This document shows positions 20,101 to 25,576 of a DNA stretch of 64,000 nucleotides, piece after piece. This DNA is from Bacillota bacterium (GTDB lineage Bacteria; Bacillota; Clostridia; Peptostreptococcales; Anaerovoracaceae), in assembly GCA_017557505.1 (NCBI GenBank), contig JAFYYP010000053.1:1-64000 (forward strand). The letters run 5' to 3'. The number at the start of each line of letters is the position of its first letter. Within the stretch, counting starts at the first letter, position 1. The notes beneath the pieces are model-generated. The model made no database searches, had not been told where the DNA came from, and worked only from the letters and a program-made list of their open reading frames with translations. A program made the translations under genes and the position numbers.

Positions 20101-21060
20101 CAGATCGCGCAGGACCCGGACGGAGTCGTTGAATTCCTGCTCCACGGTGCGGCCGGGCACCTCTGTGTATTCCGGACGGGCGAAGCTCACGTAATCGTCG
20201 TGGTTGACGTAGCGGTCGTCGTTGAGTCCCTTCTCCTCGTTATACAGCGTCTCGATCTCGCGGGCCGTGTGCAGCGGCTGATCGTTTGCGGGCCGCGGCG
20301 CGGGATGCTGCGTGTATTCCGCGTACAGCTTCAGGACGTTTTTCTGGCGGGTATTGCCGAATCCTCTGGTGCGGTTGCTCCTCTTGCCCTGCGAATACGC
20401 GTCGAGCGTGCGGAGCATTCTGTCGTCGTCCGCCTTGCTCAAGGGCATGTTGCCTTCCAGCATGGCGATCTGGCGGCGGACTTCCGATTTGACGTTCTCG
20501 AATTCTCTGCTGTTGCTTCCTCTGCGGATGCCGGGCACGTAGTAGCCGTTCTTGGTCGCGTCCAGTTCCTTTAAGACCTGGCGCAGCACGACGGCGCGCC
20601 TTGCCCTGTCCTGCTGCGGCAGCACGTCCTGGTCTATGGTCTGCGGCTGGAATCTGTCTCCGAGCTGCTGGTCGATCTGATCTCTGAACGCGTGCTGCGC
20701 GTTGCGGCGCTCCATCCGGTTCAGCGGGAGTTCCACCGGCTGCGTCTGCATCGCTTCCGCGTATGCGGGGTCCTTCATCAGACGGTCCGACATCGCCTCG
20801 ATGCTCTTCGAGCTGAACTGACGGGGATACCCCTGCTCGATGTGCGCCTGCGCGTCCATGGCGTTCTGAACGGTCAGATACAGGCAGGAGTTCAGCTCCG
20901 CCTTCCTGTTGCGGTATTCGGCACTGTTGCGGTCGAGTTCTTCGTCCTCGTCCAGCCGCTCCAGTTCGTCCATGATGGCGCCGGCATAGCGGTATGCGGC
21001 AGCCTGGTAGTTGCGGGTAAGCTCTCTCAGCTGTTCCTGACTGTAATTCGGTCTAGGCAT
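14197..21060 (-). CDS. giant cytosolic helical-repeat protein, 2287 aa, function unknown
   Basis: No family recognised. It has no signal peptide and no membrane helix, is rich in Gln, Ala, Glu and Asn, and is almost wholly alpha-helical by residue pattern. A degenerate module recurs: a helix with A..AL..L, an acidic capping turn such as LSEAEIN, VTDEEIN, LDADEIN, FTNAEIQ, then a helix containing D..[YF]. I place copies near residues 93, 362, 495, 608, 705, 830, 953, 1033, 1270, 1772, 2063 and 2187. A second motif, SGADLA(Q/K)(M/L)(I/L)D, occurs near 1187 and 1683. A Pro/Gln/Glu-rich linker lies near 1930-2010, and the tail ends KKKDGPQAGPAPH. Its promoter carries the same tandem element as the divergent kinase-like gene. 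A scaffold or a translocated effector is possible; neither is shown. Confidence 0.85.
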   Translation of the reverse strand: MPRPNYSQEQLRELTRNYQAAAYRYAGAIMDELERLDEDEELDRNSAEYRNRKAELNSCLYLTVQNAMDAQAHIEQGYPRQFSSKSIEAMSDRLMKDPAYAEAMQTQPVELPLNRMERRNAQHAFRDQIDQQLGDRFQPQTIDQDVLPQQDRARRAVVLRQVLKELDATKNGYYVPGIRRGSNSREFENVKSEVRRQIAMLEGNMPLSKADDDRMLRTLDAYSQGKRSNRTRGFGNTRQKNVLKLYAEYTQHPAPRPANDQPLHTAREIETLYNEEKGLNDDRYVNHDDYVSFARPEYTEVPGRTVEQEFNDSVRVLRDLTKMRRISGQPLTASQQATYREHVLRATALQNIMVTDPAGPNARLDADEINAIVQNASEAPFVNGALAAANRSWEHMNELTTAIQRGYRPQMSRNYRANPDAYRNPMLRNFQTISYPTIAEQLHSAKEELRNQGLEGGPLTQTQTSRLRPIAIKVMALQKLAYESEHGGTEHLSPDALNEAIQNAPDESEIQRAVDTALTDPAKAQELSEALSVDIEYEALQQNLRKIARGGIENMVDAEETRISELLNHTYSEQEQQEAENGFIRFAALNNVRDAHRDDEERNPYVTDEEINEAEQALRADNVFMGSVRGKIQNTQDLQKASSGLASLRYEKHRQLAESYLQQMHDDTDSADAIKPLLAHELACMTAVRNLQRRAGSDNAVITDQDMRAETNTVKLGDAHLALVRGLEQDGEALGRQLMENTFSKSGDEFTQAHAQHVVPLRRTYPYPEFRPGSIGAAYEALQPYFNPQDSNETLARNTEGRQQLAEHTIRAMALRQMTLESPEGAHARLSEQRLHQIEDQIRNNPVYADAIAEIKASAPAASQAMRSVKNAPDLNALKARYNRAQGGEFIDPLVGTFSHLTAAQWAEREKQTLTNAQGQNRQWSAQDKQRLIRSYARMHAMREHDVRHPGRAEEMLRLTLVNNAANEYLERPGVKEKMDALFADPSTAMEHTIANQKRNVWLDLNLSDADRVAKLMALSSLQNQAFPDALITPAELAAEEAKIRSSVSYQQINDYLLAGGSLADIEPTADENYFDVMEERSVRLPGVQPGYANHKKVLTGQLRAMQQQGRTEDMDQALAELFLVTQYEKDGIPYEQIPPRGKLGPSAGKLARTDDFQNAMNILKKSPEELNNLLDGVDNGLSGADLAQMIDGLAAQDRLQNAPDDLRNPDILHEVHAQVMADQYADLLAGNAEEKWASEAQKLARRDDYLRFTAMNRLYAEHPEKTFLSEAEINQGVEALKNDQKFMAGLNARLESPLQLRQAVFNSGGIQRWSDTEKLAEYRNQLQNAKKMEAEGRGEAAGFAYGMVANQLAGAIDARLSGREMSNAYLSARDLSLSVNQVQFSERYRAIENAIQADVKEFDRIQNLFKLPPSEFKAAYEQLTDEFMEKYPSVPMKDTHTIGNNYNQALAGIQAAAQEDPAAIANDEVKRQELAKNIREMFLDRRVIVTAPQDPQLMKREVTVYDNPNSGVVAGLREQATEGVDSMLGDLNERLKDPQVVAGYVNALKDAGDLRVLAAEEYHSKEVFTDPLVTKIREAGLAIPPVDPNLAVRNAAAQVRNAPAGETPEQREQRLQGQIAGVLNKALLKVIPADELPNTQQQAEQEQFIQTVPGFKDAVKKMANDPQALESFLNAAEGGASGADLAKLLDQNAIAQGKEAKPGSDPASNILFYLRKNTMQGPRDGLYKNTTGKGMTSWMRGQKDVALDHCVRATAVNKLLHTNPDRVYFTNAEIQAQYKKVLEDKEYTDMLEDNARNGQHLRGEFFGYQGVMTWDQMTSAINFADMSIKTPAMANSFMPGAWFTIAEIIPWKRNGAVTNNRNASTQEKTDAIKDYEQSEEYQMLKETFTRNPELLKHYVLDVFNSPDNEFDAKHKAFVDHVRELNLGGANVQQNQQQAQPEPQPEQPAPEEDDLEIDINGQKFDIKGEGEGAHLEEQAKPEDQAQPEPEPEAREAVGWPQFGWDNTPLKIEGDLDSPFNKTRESLDQTLKQPVVEPSEVENSLGTLYISALLQKAGKPVTPEAIEACRPHLAEDKTYQKYVTKCLSDRKFAQEQLNTTLTLPDADKMREGMKAANAQPVQIVQPQPGTPMAQFKENLQKLNDSLQLRNNAQMEKNDINRFAMQTCKTVALYNLSQSPKYQGKQVDYEDMKAEALRLKDDPAMKKTIWAAVNDPAAYKALIEGMERTQKDPQHFTNYVQGFGDAPKEAKEWLDATYRQVKPAVQEAQNAIHEEEKKKDGPQAGPAPH

Positions 21061-21094
21061 AGTCTGCTCCTTTTTCCTTCGTTAAGATATGCTT

Positions 21095-21130
21095 ACTATA
21101 CAGGGCGTTGTCCAACAAATATCCAACAAA
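21095..21130 (-). promoter_or_regulatory. tandem TTTGTTGGA element and -10 of the giant gene
   Basis: On the minus strand TTTGTTGGATATTTGTTGGA (two 9-bp direct repeats, period 11 bp) at 21130-21111, then 10 bp, then TATAGT at 21100-21095. The position overlaps where a -35 box would be. The same element occurs at 22205-22224 before the kinase-like gene with an 11-bp gap to its -10, so it looks like an activator site or a special promoter class. Confidence 0.7.
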
Positions 21131-21131
21131 C

Positions 21132-22124
21132 TTAAATGTTTTCTTCGTTTTTCTGTCCGGCCGCGGCGTTCACTTCGGGACCTGCCACGCCGGGCTTCCA
21201 GTTCAGGACGTATTTCTTCGCGTATTTCGCTTCGACCTTCGCGTTGAATTCGGCTACGTCGTCCTTCTTGATGCGGTCGAACCAACCCTTCCTGCGCAGG
21301 TACAGCAGGACGAGGACGTAGACCGCGTCGATCGCGACGGTCACGAGCAGGCCTTCGACGCTGATCTCGGAGCTCAGCGGGCTCAGTCCGAACCCCGCCA
21401 GGTAGAACGAGACCATGTTGTTGACGATATGGATCGCTGACGAAGCTTCGATTCCTCTTGAGATCCATGCCATGAGTCCCATGGCGCAGCCCGTCGCGAG
21501 GATCGTGAGCCTGCCCACCATGTTGTACGGGTGCATGCTCATGAAGATGGCGGCCTGCAGGATGACTGCAATAACGGGGATGCGGAACCACCCGCCGAAC
21601 GTCTGCATCAGCAGACCGCGGAAGATGTATTCCTCGGCGACGCACTGCAGGGGTCCCAGGATGGTAAGCAGAATAAACCCTGCGGCGGTAAATTGGTTAT
21701 TGAACGGATACGGATCGATCAGTTCCAGGACCAAAATTGGCACGCCGCAGACGATGAATGCGATGAGCATCAGTTTGGCGAACAGGCCCCAGTCCCAGCC
21801 GCCGCGGGCCGAAGAATACGAGGAGAACGGCCTGTCGCGCATGATGAGCGCAGCAAGGGCCAATATCGGGATCGCGATGGCGAGCGACCCCAGGTTCAGC
21901 AGCGCGCCTTGCGCGGTGGAGACCTCCATCGTGTCGTAGCCGCCTGCGATGTTCTGAACAAAGTTGAAACCGCCGGTCGCGATGGCGCCTGCTGCGACCA
22001 GGGCTATTGTGGCGCCAAAGTAGATCACGCCGAAGATGAGCGCGACCAGGATGGGCTTGAACCAGCGGTAGGAGAGAAAGCGACGCGGGTACGTCGGGTA
22101 TTCGTGTTCGGGTACGGGTTTCAT
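21132..22124 (-). CDS. CPBP family intramembrane metalloprotease
   Basis: A 330-aa polytopic membrane protein (about eight hydrophobic segments) with the CAAX protease/bacteriocin-processing (CPBP) signatures EEYIFRGLL (about residues 165-173) and a downstream HIVNNMVSF in a later helix. These supply the glutamates, Arg and His/Asn of the active site in the family. It presumably cleaves a substrate within or near the membrane. The C-terminal tail after the last helix is cytosolic and charged. It sits between the giant repeat gene and the kinase-like gene, and its stop is one base from the tandem operator of the giant gene. Confidence 0.9.
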   Translation of the reverse strand: MKPVPEHEYPTYPRRFLSYRWFKPILVALIFGVIYFGATIALVAAGAIATGGFNFVQNIAGGYDTMEVSTAQGALLNLGSLAIAIPILALAALIMRDRPFSSYSSARGGWDWGLFAKLMLIAFIVCGVPILVLELIDPYPFNNQFTAAGFILLTILGPLQCVAEEYIFRGLLMQTFGGWFRIPVIAVILQAAIFMSMHPYNMVGRLTILATGCAMGLMAWISRGIEASSAIHIVNNMVSFYLAGFGLSPLSSEISVEGLLVTVAIDAVYVLVLLYLRRKGWFDRIKKDDVAEFNAKVEAKYAKKYVLNWKPGVAGPEVNAAAGQKNEENI

Positions 22125-22163
22125 AGATAGATCCTTTCTCGGGCCATTTCTTTCGTACCTTAT

Positions 22164-22192
22164 ATTTTATCGTTTTTGCGAAAAAAAGTGAA
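22164..22192 (-). promoter_or_regulatory. promoter of the CPBP gene
   Basis: Minus strand TTCACT (22192-22187), a 17-bp spacer, TAAAAT (22169-22164), 40 bp upstream of the CPBP ATG; AGAAAGGATC serves as ribosome site. Confidence 0.55.
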
Positions 22193-22204
22193 CTGCCCGT
22201 CTTC

Positions 22205-22241
22205 TTTGTTGGACATTTGTTGGATTTGGCTGTGGTAAAAT
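22205..22241 (+). promoter_or_regulatory. tandem TTTGTTGGA element and extended -10 of the kinase-like gene
   Basis: TTTGTTGGACATTTGTTGGA at 22205-22224 (repeat period 11 bp), 11 bp, then TGG-TAAAAT (extended -10, hexamer 22236-22241), 47 bp before the ATG. It is 19/20 identical to the element in front of the giant gene and equally placed. AAGGAG lies just before the start codon. Confidence 0.7.
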
Positions 22242-22288
22242 GGTAGCGTAAAAAAGGAATAACTGCATTTACCATAAGGAGAACGACC

Positions 22289-24574
22289 ATGGCAGACCCG
22301 AACGAATTGAAAGAACTGCAGGATCTGTACGAAGAACTGCAAAAAACGGCGCAGAAAACGCCGGAATACGAAGCGTTCCTGACCGCGCTCAAGGCCCTGA
22401 ACGATAAGATGTCCGTCCTGTACACAAAGGACGCTTACGGACGCATCCCCCTCGTCAGACAGGAGGAAAAAGACGAGCTGCTCGCCCTGCACCGGACGCT
22501 GGGTGAAAAGGCGGAAGGGTTCCTGGCAGACACCGGCGGCATGGCCAAACAGACCGTCGGCACCGTCAAGAAGCTGGCGGGGCTCAACAACGCGTTCCAT
22601 TCCGCGACAAAGAACTACGATCCGGCGAAGAAAAAAGCGCTGCACACGATCCACGAAGAGGCGCGTACGCCCGTGATCGACACGCGCAACCAGCAGCTGA
22701 AGGCCCAGCTGGGCGGCGCGCAGAACAGGCGCCAGCCGCTCACGTTCCTCGACCCTGCCGGAAAGGAGATCTCCGGCGTCTTCATCCCGGAAAAGTACGA
22801 AAACGGCGCGAAGAACATCTTAGATGCCTTCACAAAGGGCGACGCATTCCAGAAGGCAAGGACCGCCAACGGCAAGCGGACCATGATGGAGATCGTGAAC
22901 CACTTCAAGGAACTGAGCGACGATAACGGAAAAGACCCGTTCGAAACGGCAAAATACATGGTCAGGATGGCGGAGCGCGGCACGGATCCCCCGAAGTTCA
23001 CCGCGAAGTCCATCGCCAAATACATCAACAATACGAATCTGCACTATGCGCTGCGGGGCAGCACGATCCAGACCGAGATCGGCCAGAATGCGCTCTCCTC
23101 GCTGGCCAACACGCTCAATGCGAACTACCAGAGCATGATCATGAACGCGGATGCCAAGATCCCGGCGGGGGCCCGCATCGACACCCGCAACGCTGCCATG
23201 AGCTCCGTCGCGGAACTGCTGGACGTTCCGGATCTCGTCGCGCGGGCCAAGCCCATGCAGCTCATCGACGAGAAGGGCAAGATCGTGAACGGCACGTTCA
23301 TGATGGCTGCCGAGGGCATCGATACCAACAACATCCCCAAGGAAGCATCGAACTACGGTCTGAGTGCAGCCAACGGCACGAACGGCAATGCGTTCAAGCA
23401 GATCGCGGACCTGCAGGTGCTCGATTACATCTGCGGCAACATCGACCGCCACGCCGCCAATTTCTTCATGAAGTTCGACAAGAAAGGCAAGCTGATCGGC
23501 GTGCAGGGCATCGACAACGACTGTTCCGGCGGATTGGTCGTACCCAAGCACGGAAAAGGCCACAATCGCATGGTGGGCACGAAGGAGATGCAGGTCATCA
23601 GCCAGTCCATGTACACGAAGCTGAAGAACATGACCCCGGAACAGCTGAAGTTCGCCCTGCGCGGTTTCGGCGTTTCCGAAGAGGAGATGGATGCCCACGT
23701 GGCGCGCGTGAACCAGATCATAGATGCGGCGGATAAGAATATCGATTACTACAGAGAGCATCCCACGACGAAACCGGTGGCGGGCAGGCTGATGATCGTA
23801 CCGGACGATCAGTTCAGAAAACTGAAGCTCGCGGATCTGGCCGCGTACAAGATGCTCAATTATCAAGGCCAGCAGGTACCTGTTGCCACGAACCTGTTCG
23901 CCCACGTCAAGGATAACCTGCAAGAAATGCACGCGATGTACGAAGAGCAGGAAGCAGAGCGCCAGAAGGAGCACAAGGAATTCGAGACCATGAAGAGCGA
24001 AGTGGCCATCGGCGAGGACAACCGCGCGAATCCCGGCGCGATCAGGCGCCAGCAGCAGAAAGCGGACAAGCTGTATAACGAGATGGACAAGCGCACGAAT
24101 TTCTGGAAGTTCTTCTGGAAGTCTTCGAAGAAATACGAGGACATGGAAACAGCCATGAAGAACTACAAGAACTACCAGAAGGAGCTGCTGACCCGTCTGG
24201 AGCTGGCGCAGGATCCGAACTATACGGGCAAGTCGAAGAACGCGAACCGCAATTTCGACCGCGAAGCAGTCGTTTCCAAGGAAGACCTCGAAAAGCTGCA
24301 GGAGCTCGGCCAGAAGGTCTACGACACGGCCAAGATCTACACGGACGGCAAGGCCGCCAAGAACGTCGACGACATGGGTTCTTACGAGCGCAAGCGCTTC
24401 GAAATCGGCAACATGTCCAAGGCGTTCGGCAAGCAGGCGAAGAAACCTCTTACCGTCGAAGAGCTCAAGACCATCGCCGCGAACGAAAAGCTGGCACAGG
24501 AGAACGAAGAGCGCACGGCCGGCAACAAGAAGGAAGCCGAAGACCGCAAGAAGGGTCCGGCGCCGCAGGCGTAG
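22289..24574 (+). CDS. kinase-like protein with DRH...IDND catalytic signature, 761 aa
   Basis: Proposed ATP-dependent kinase of the PI3K/PI4K-HipA-FAM20 type. The signature CGNIDRHAANFF (Asp386, Arg387, His388, Asn391) followed 18 residues later by GIDND (Asp409, Asp411) matches the catalytic-loop plus metal-Asp arrangement of those folds. Two beta-hairpin-like segments of the form LxDxxGKxxxGxF lie near 150-165 and 328-343 and could form the nucleotide lid. There is no signal peptide or membrane helix. Flanking regions (1-140 and 530-760) are charged, Lys/Glu-rich and helical or coiled-coil; the tail is DRKKGPAPQA, like that of the giant gene. The substrate (lipid, protein or small molecule) is unknown. 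It is the first plus-strand gene and is divergent from the CPBP gene. Confidence 0.7.
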   Translation: MADPNELKELQDLYEELQKTAQKTPEYEAFLTALKALNDKMSVLYTKDAYGRIPLVRQEEKDELLALHRTLGEKAEGFLADTGGMAKQTVGTVKKLAGLNNAFHSATKNYDPAKKKALHTIHEEARTPVIDTRNQQLKAQLGGAQNRRQPLTFLDPAGKEISGVFIPEKYENGAKNILDAFTKGDAFQKARTANGKRTMMEIVNHFKELSDDNGKDPFETAKYMVRMAERGTDPPKFTAKSIAKYINNTNLHYALRGSTIQTEIGQNALSSLANTLNANYQSMIMNADAKIPAGARIDTRNAAMSSVAELLDVPDLVARAKPMQLIDEKGKIVNGTFMMAAEGIDTNNIPKEASNYGLSAANGTNGNAFKQIADLQVLDYICGNIDRHAANFFMKFDKKGKLIGVQGIDNDCSGGLVVPKHGKGHNRMVGTKEMQVISQSMYTKLKNMTPEQLKFALRGFGVSEEEMDAHVARVNQIIDAADKNIDYYREHPTTKPVAGRLMIVPDDQFRKLKLADLAAYKMLNYQGQQVPVATNLFAHVKDNLQEMHAMYEEQEAERQKEHKEFETMKSEVAIGEDNRANPGAIRRQQQKADKLYNEMDKRTNFWKFFWKSSKKYEDMETAMKNYKNYQKELLTRLELAQDPNYTGKSKNANRNFDREAVVSKEDLEKLQELGQKVYDTAKIYTDGKAAKNVDDMGSYERKRFEIGNMSKAFGKQAKKPLTVEELKTIAANEKLAQENEERTAGNKKEAEDRKKGPAPQA

Positions 24575-24603
24575 CGGCTGGTGAGTTCGTCATTCGTAAA
24601 ATA

Positions 24604-24657
24604 TTTATCGTTAAACGATAAAAAATAGTTGACACGCGATAAAGGCAGTGCTATCCT
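24604..24657 (+). promoter_or_regulatory. promoter and palindromic operator of the DUF2975/HTH pair
   Basis: Consensus promoter TTGACA (24629-24634), 17-bp spacer, TATCCT (24652-24657). Just upstream is the palindrome TTTATCGTTAAACGATAAA (24604-24622, 9-bp arms around one base), and a further half-site CGATAAA lies at the start of the spacer. This is a likely binding site for the co-encoded HTH protein. Confidence 0.7.
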
Positions 24658-24712
24658 ATGCTTGCAAACAGGCAAGCAAAAGGGGTATTGCCTTTTTCAA
24701 AGGAGGTCAACT

Positions 24713-25303
24713 ATGGAACAAATGAAAAGAACAGCCCGGGGGCTGGACGTCGTCTTCAAGATCCTTGCGATCCTGGCCATCGTCGGCATCGCCATCCTGG
24801 CTGTGATCAACATCGCCGGCTTCGCCGTCGGATACGATAAACTGTACGAGCCGAAAGCCGTATCGTTTTCGATCAGCACCCAAGGCTATCACATCGACGC
24901 GAAGGATCTGGGTACGCCGCAGCAGATCGGCAGTTTTATCCTGATGCTGTCCCTGTCGGCCGCGGTCAGCCTGGCGGCGGTCTGGTACGGCATCCGCATC
25001 ATCCGCCACATCCTCGCGCCGATGAAGGAAGGTCAGCCCTTCCGCGAGGGCGTCGGCCGTGATTTCAGGAAGCTCGGTTGGTTCGTGATCGCCTACGGCA
25101 TCGTCTACAATATCTTCGATCTGTTCATCAAGAACCTGCTCGCCTTCCGTCTCCTGCCCATCGCGGGCGACGGACCCGTGACCGTCGGCATCGAACACCG
25201 CCTCGACCTGACGTTCCTCATCATCGCTTTCATCCTCTTCCTCTGCTCGTACATCTTCCGCTACGGCGAGGAACTGCAGCAGCTCTCGGACGAGACGGTC
25301 TAG
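24713..25303 (+). CDS. DUF2975 membrane protein
   Basis: A 196-aa protein with four hydrophobic segments (about residues 15-40, 75-97, 120-140, 160-180), matching the DUF2975 family of unknown function. ATG 24713 is chosen because a strong AAAGGAGGT lies six bases upstream; the open frame extends further up without a ribosome site. It is paired with a YozG-type HTH gene 10 bp downstream, the standard arrangement for this family. A role in sensing or signalling at the membrane is an inference. Confidence 0.85.
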   Translation: MEQMKRTARGLDVVFKILAILAIVGIAILAVINIAGFAVGYDKLYEPKAVSFSISTQGYHIDAKDLGTPQQIGSFILMLSLSAAVSLAAVWYGIRIIRHILAPMKEGQPFREGVGRDFRKLGWFVIAYGIVYNIFDLFIKNLLAFRLLPIAGDGPVTVGIEHRLDLTFLIIAFILFLCSYIFRYGEELQQLSDETV

Positions 25304-25313
25304 GAGGTGCGCC

Positions 25314-25532
25314 ATGATCATACTCAGACTCGACCGCGTCATGGCGGACCGCAAAATGTCTTTGAACGAGCTTTCGGAGAAGGTAGGCGTCTCGAACGTG
25401 AACCTCTCCAAGCTCAAGACCGGCAAGGTGAGCGCCGTGCGCTTCTCGACGCTCGATGCCATCTGCAAGGCGCTGAACTGCCAGCCCGGGGACATCCTGG
25501 AGTACACGCCCGGGGAGATGGAGGAAGAATAA
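25314..25532 (+). CDS. YozG-like Cro/CI HTH regulator
   Basis: A 72-aa single-domain helix-turn-helix protein: LNELSEKVGVSNVNLSKLKTGK is the family-style HTH (residues about 17-38) and ALNCQPGDILEY is the typical C-terminus of the YozG type. GGAGGTGCGCC precedes the ATG. It is co-transcribed with the DUF2975 gene and probably binds the palindrome at 24604-24622 to control the pair. Confidence 0.9.
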   Translation: MIILRLDRVMADRKMSLNELSEKVGVSNVNLSKLKTGKVSAVRFSTLDAICKALNCQPGDILEYTPGEMEEE

Positions 25533-25541
25533 GGCACATGA

Positions 25542-25567
25542 AAAACGGACCCGCATGGGTCCGTTTT
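25542..25567. terminator. bidirectional terminator between convergent genes
   Basis: Perfect 11-bp stem AAAACGGACCC/GGGTCCGTTTT with loop GCAT, with T runs on both strands. It ends the plus-strand HTH operon and the minus-strand SLH/DUF3472 gene. Confidence 0.9.
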
Positions 25568-25576
25568 GATATGCTT

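Noticed and set aside
15139..20574. Long plus-strand open frames of 598, 620 and 473 codons opposite the giant repeat gene
   Set aside because: Antisense shadows of a Gln/Ala-rich gene; compositions are Arg/Val/Leu-biased and there is no start signal.
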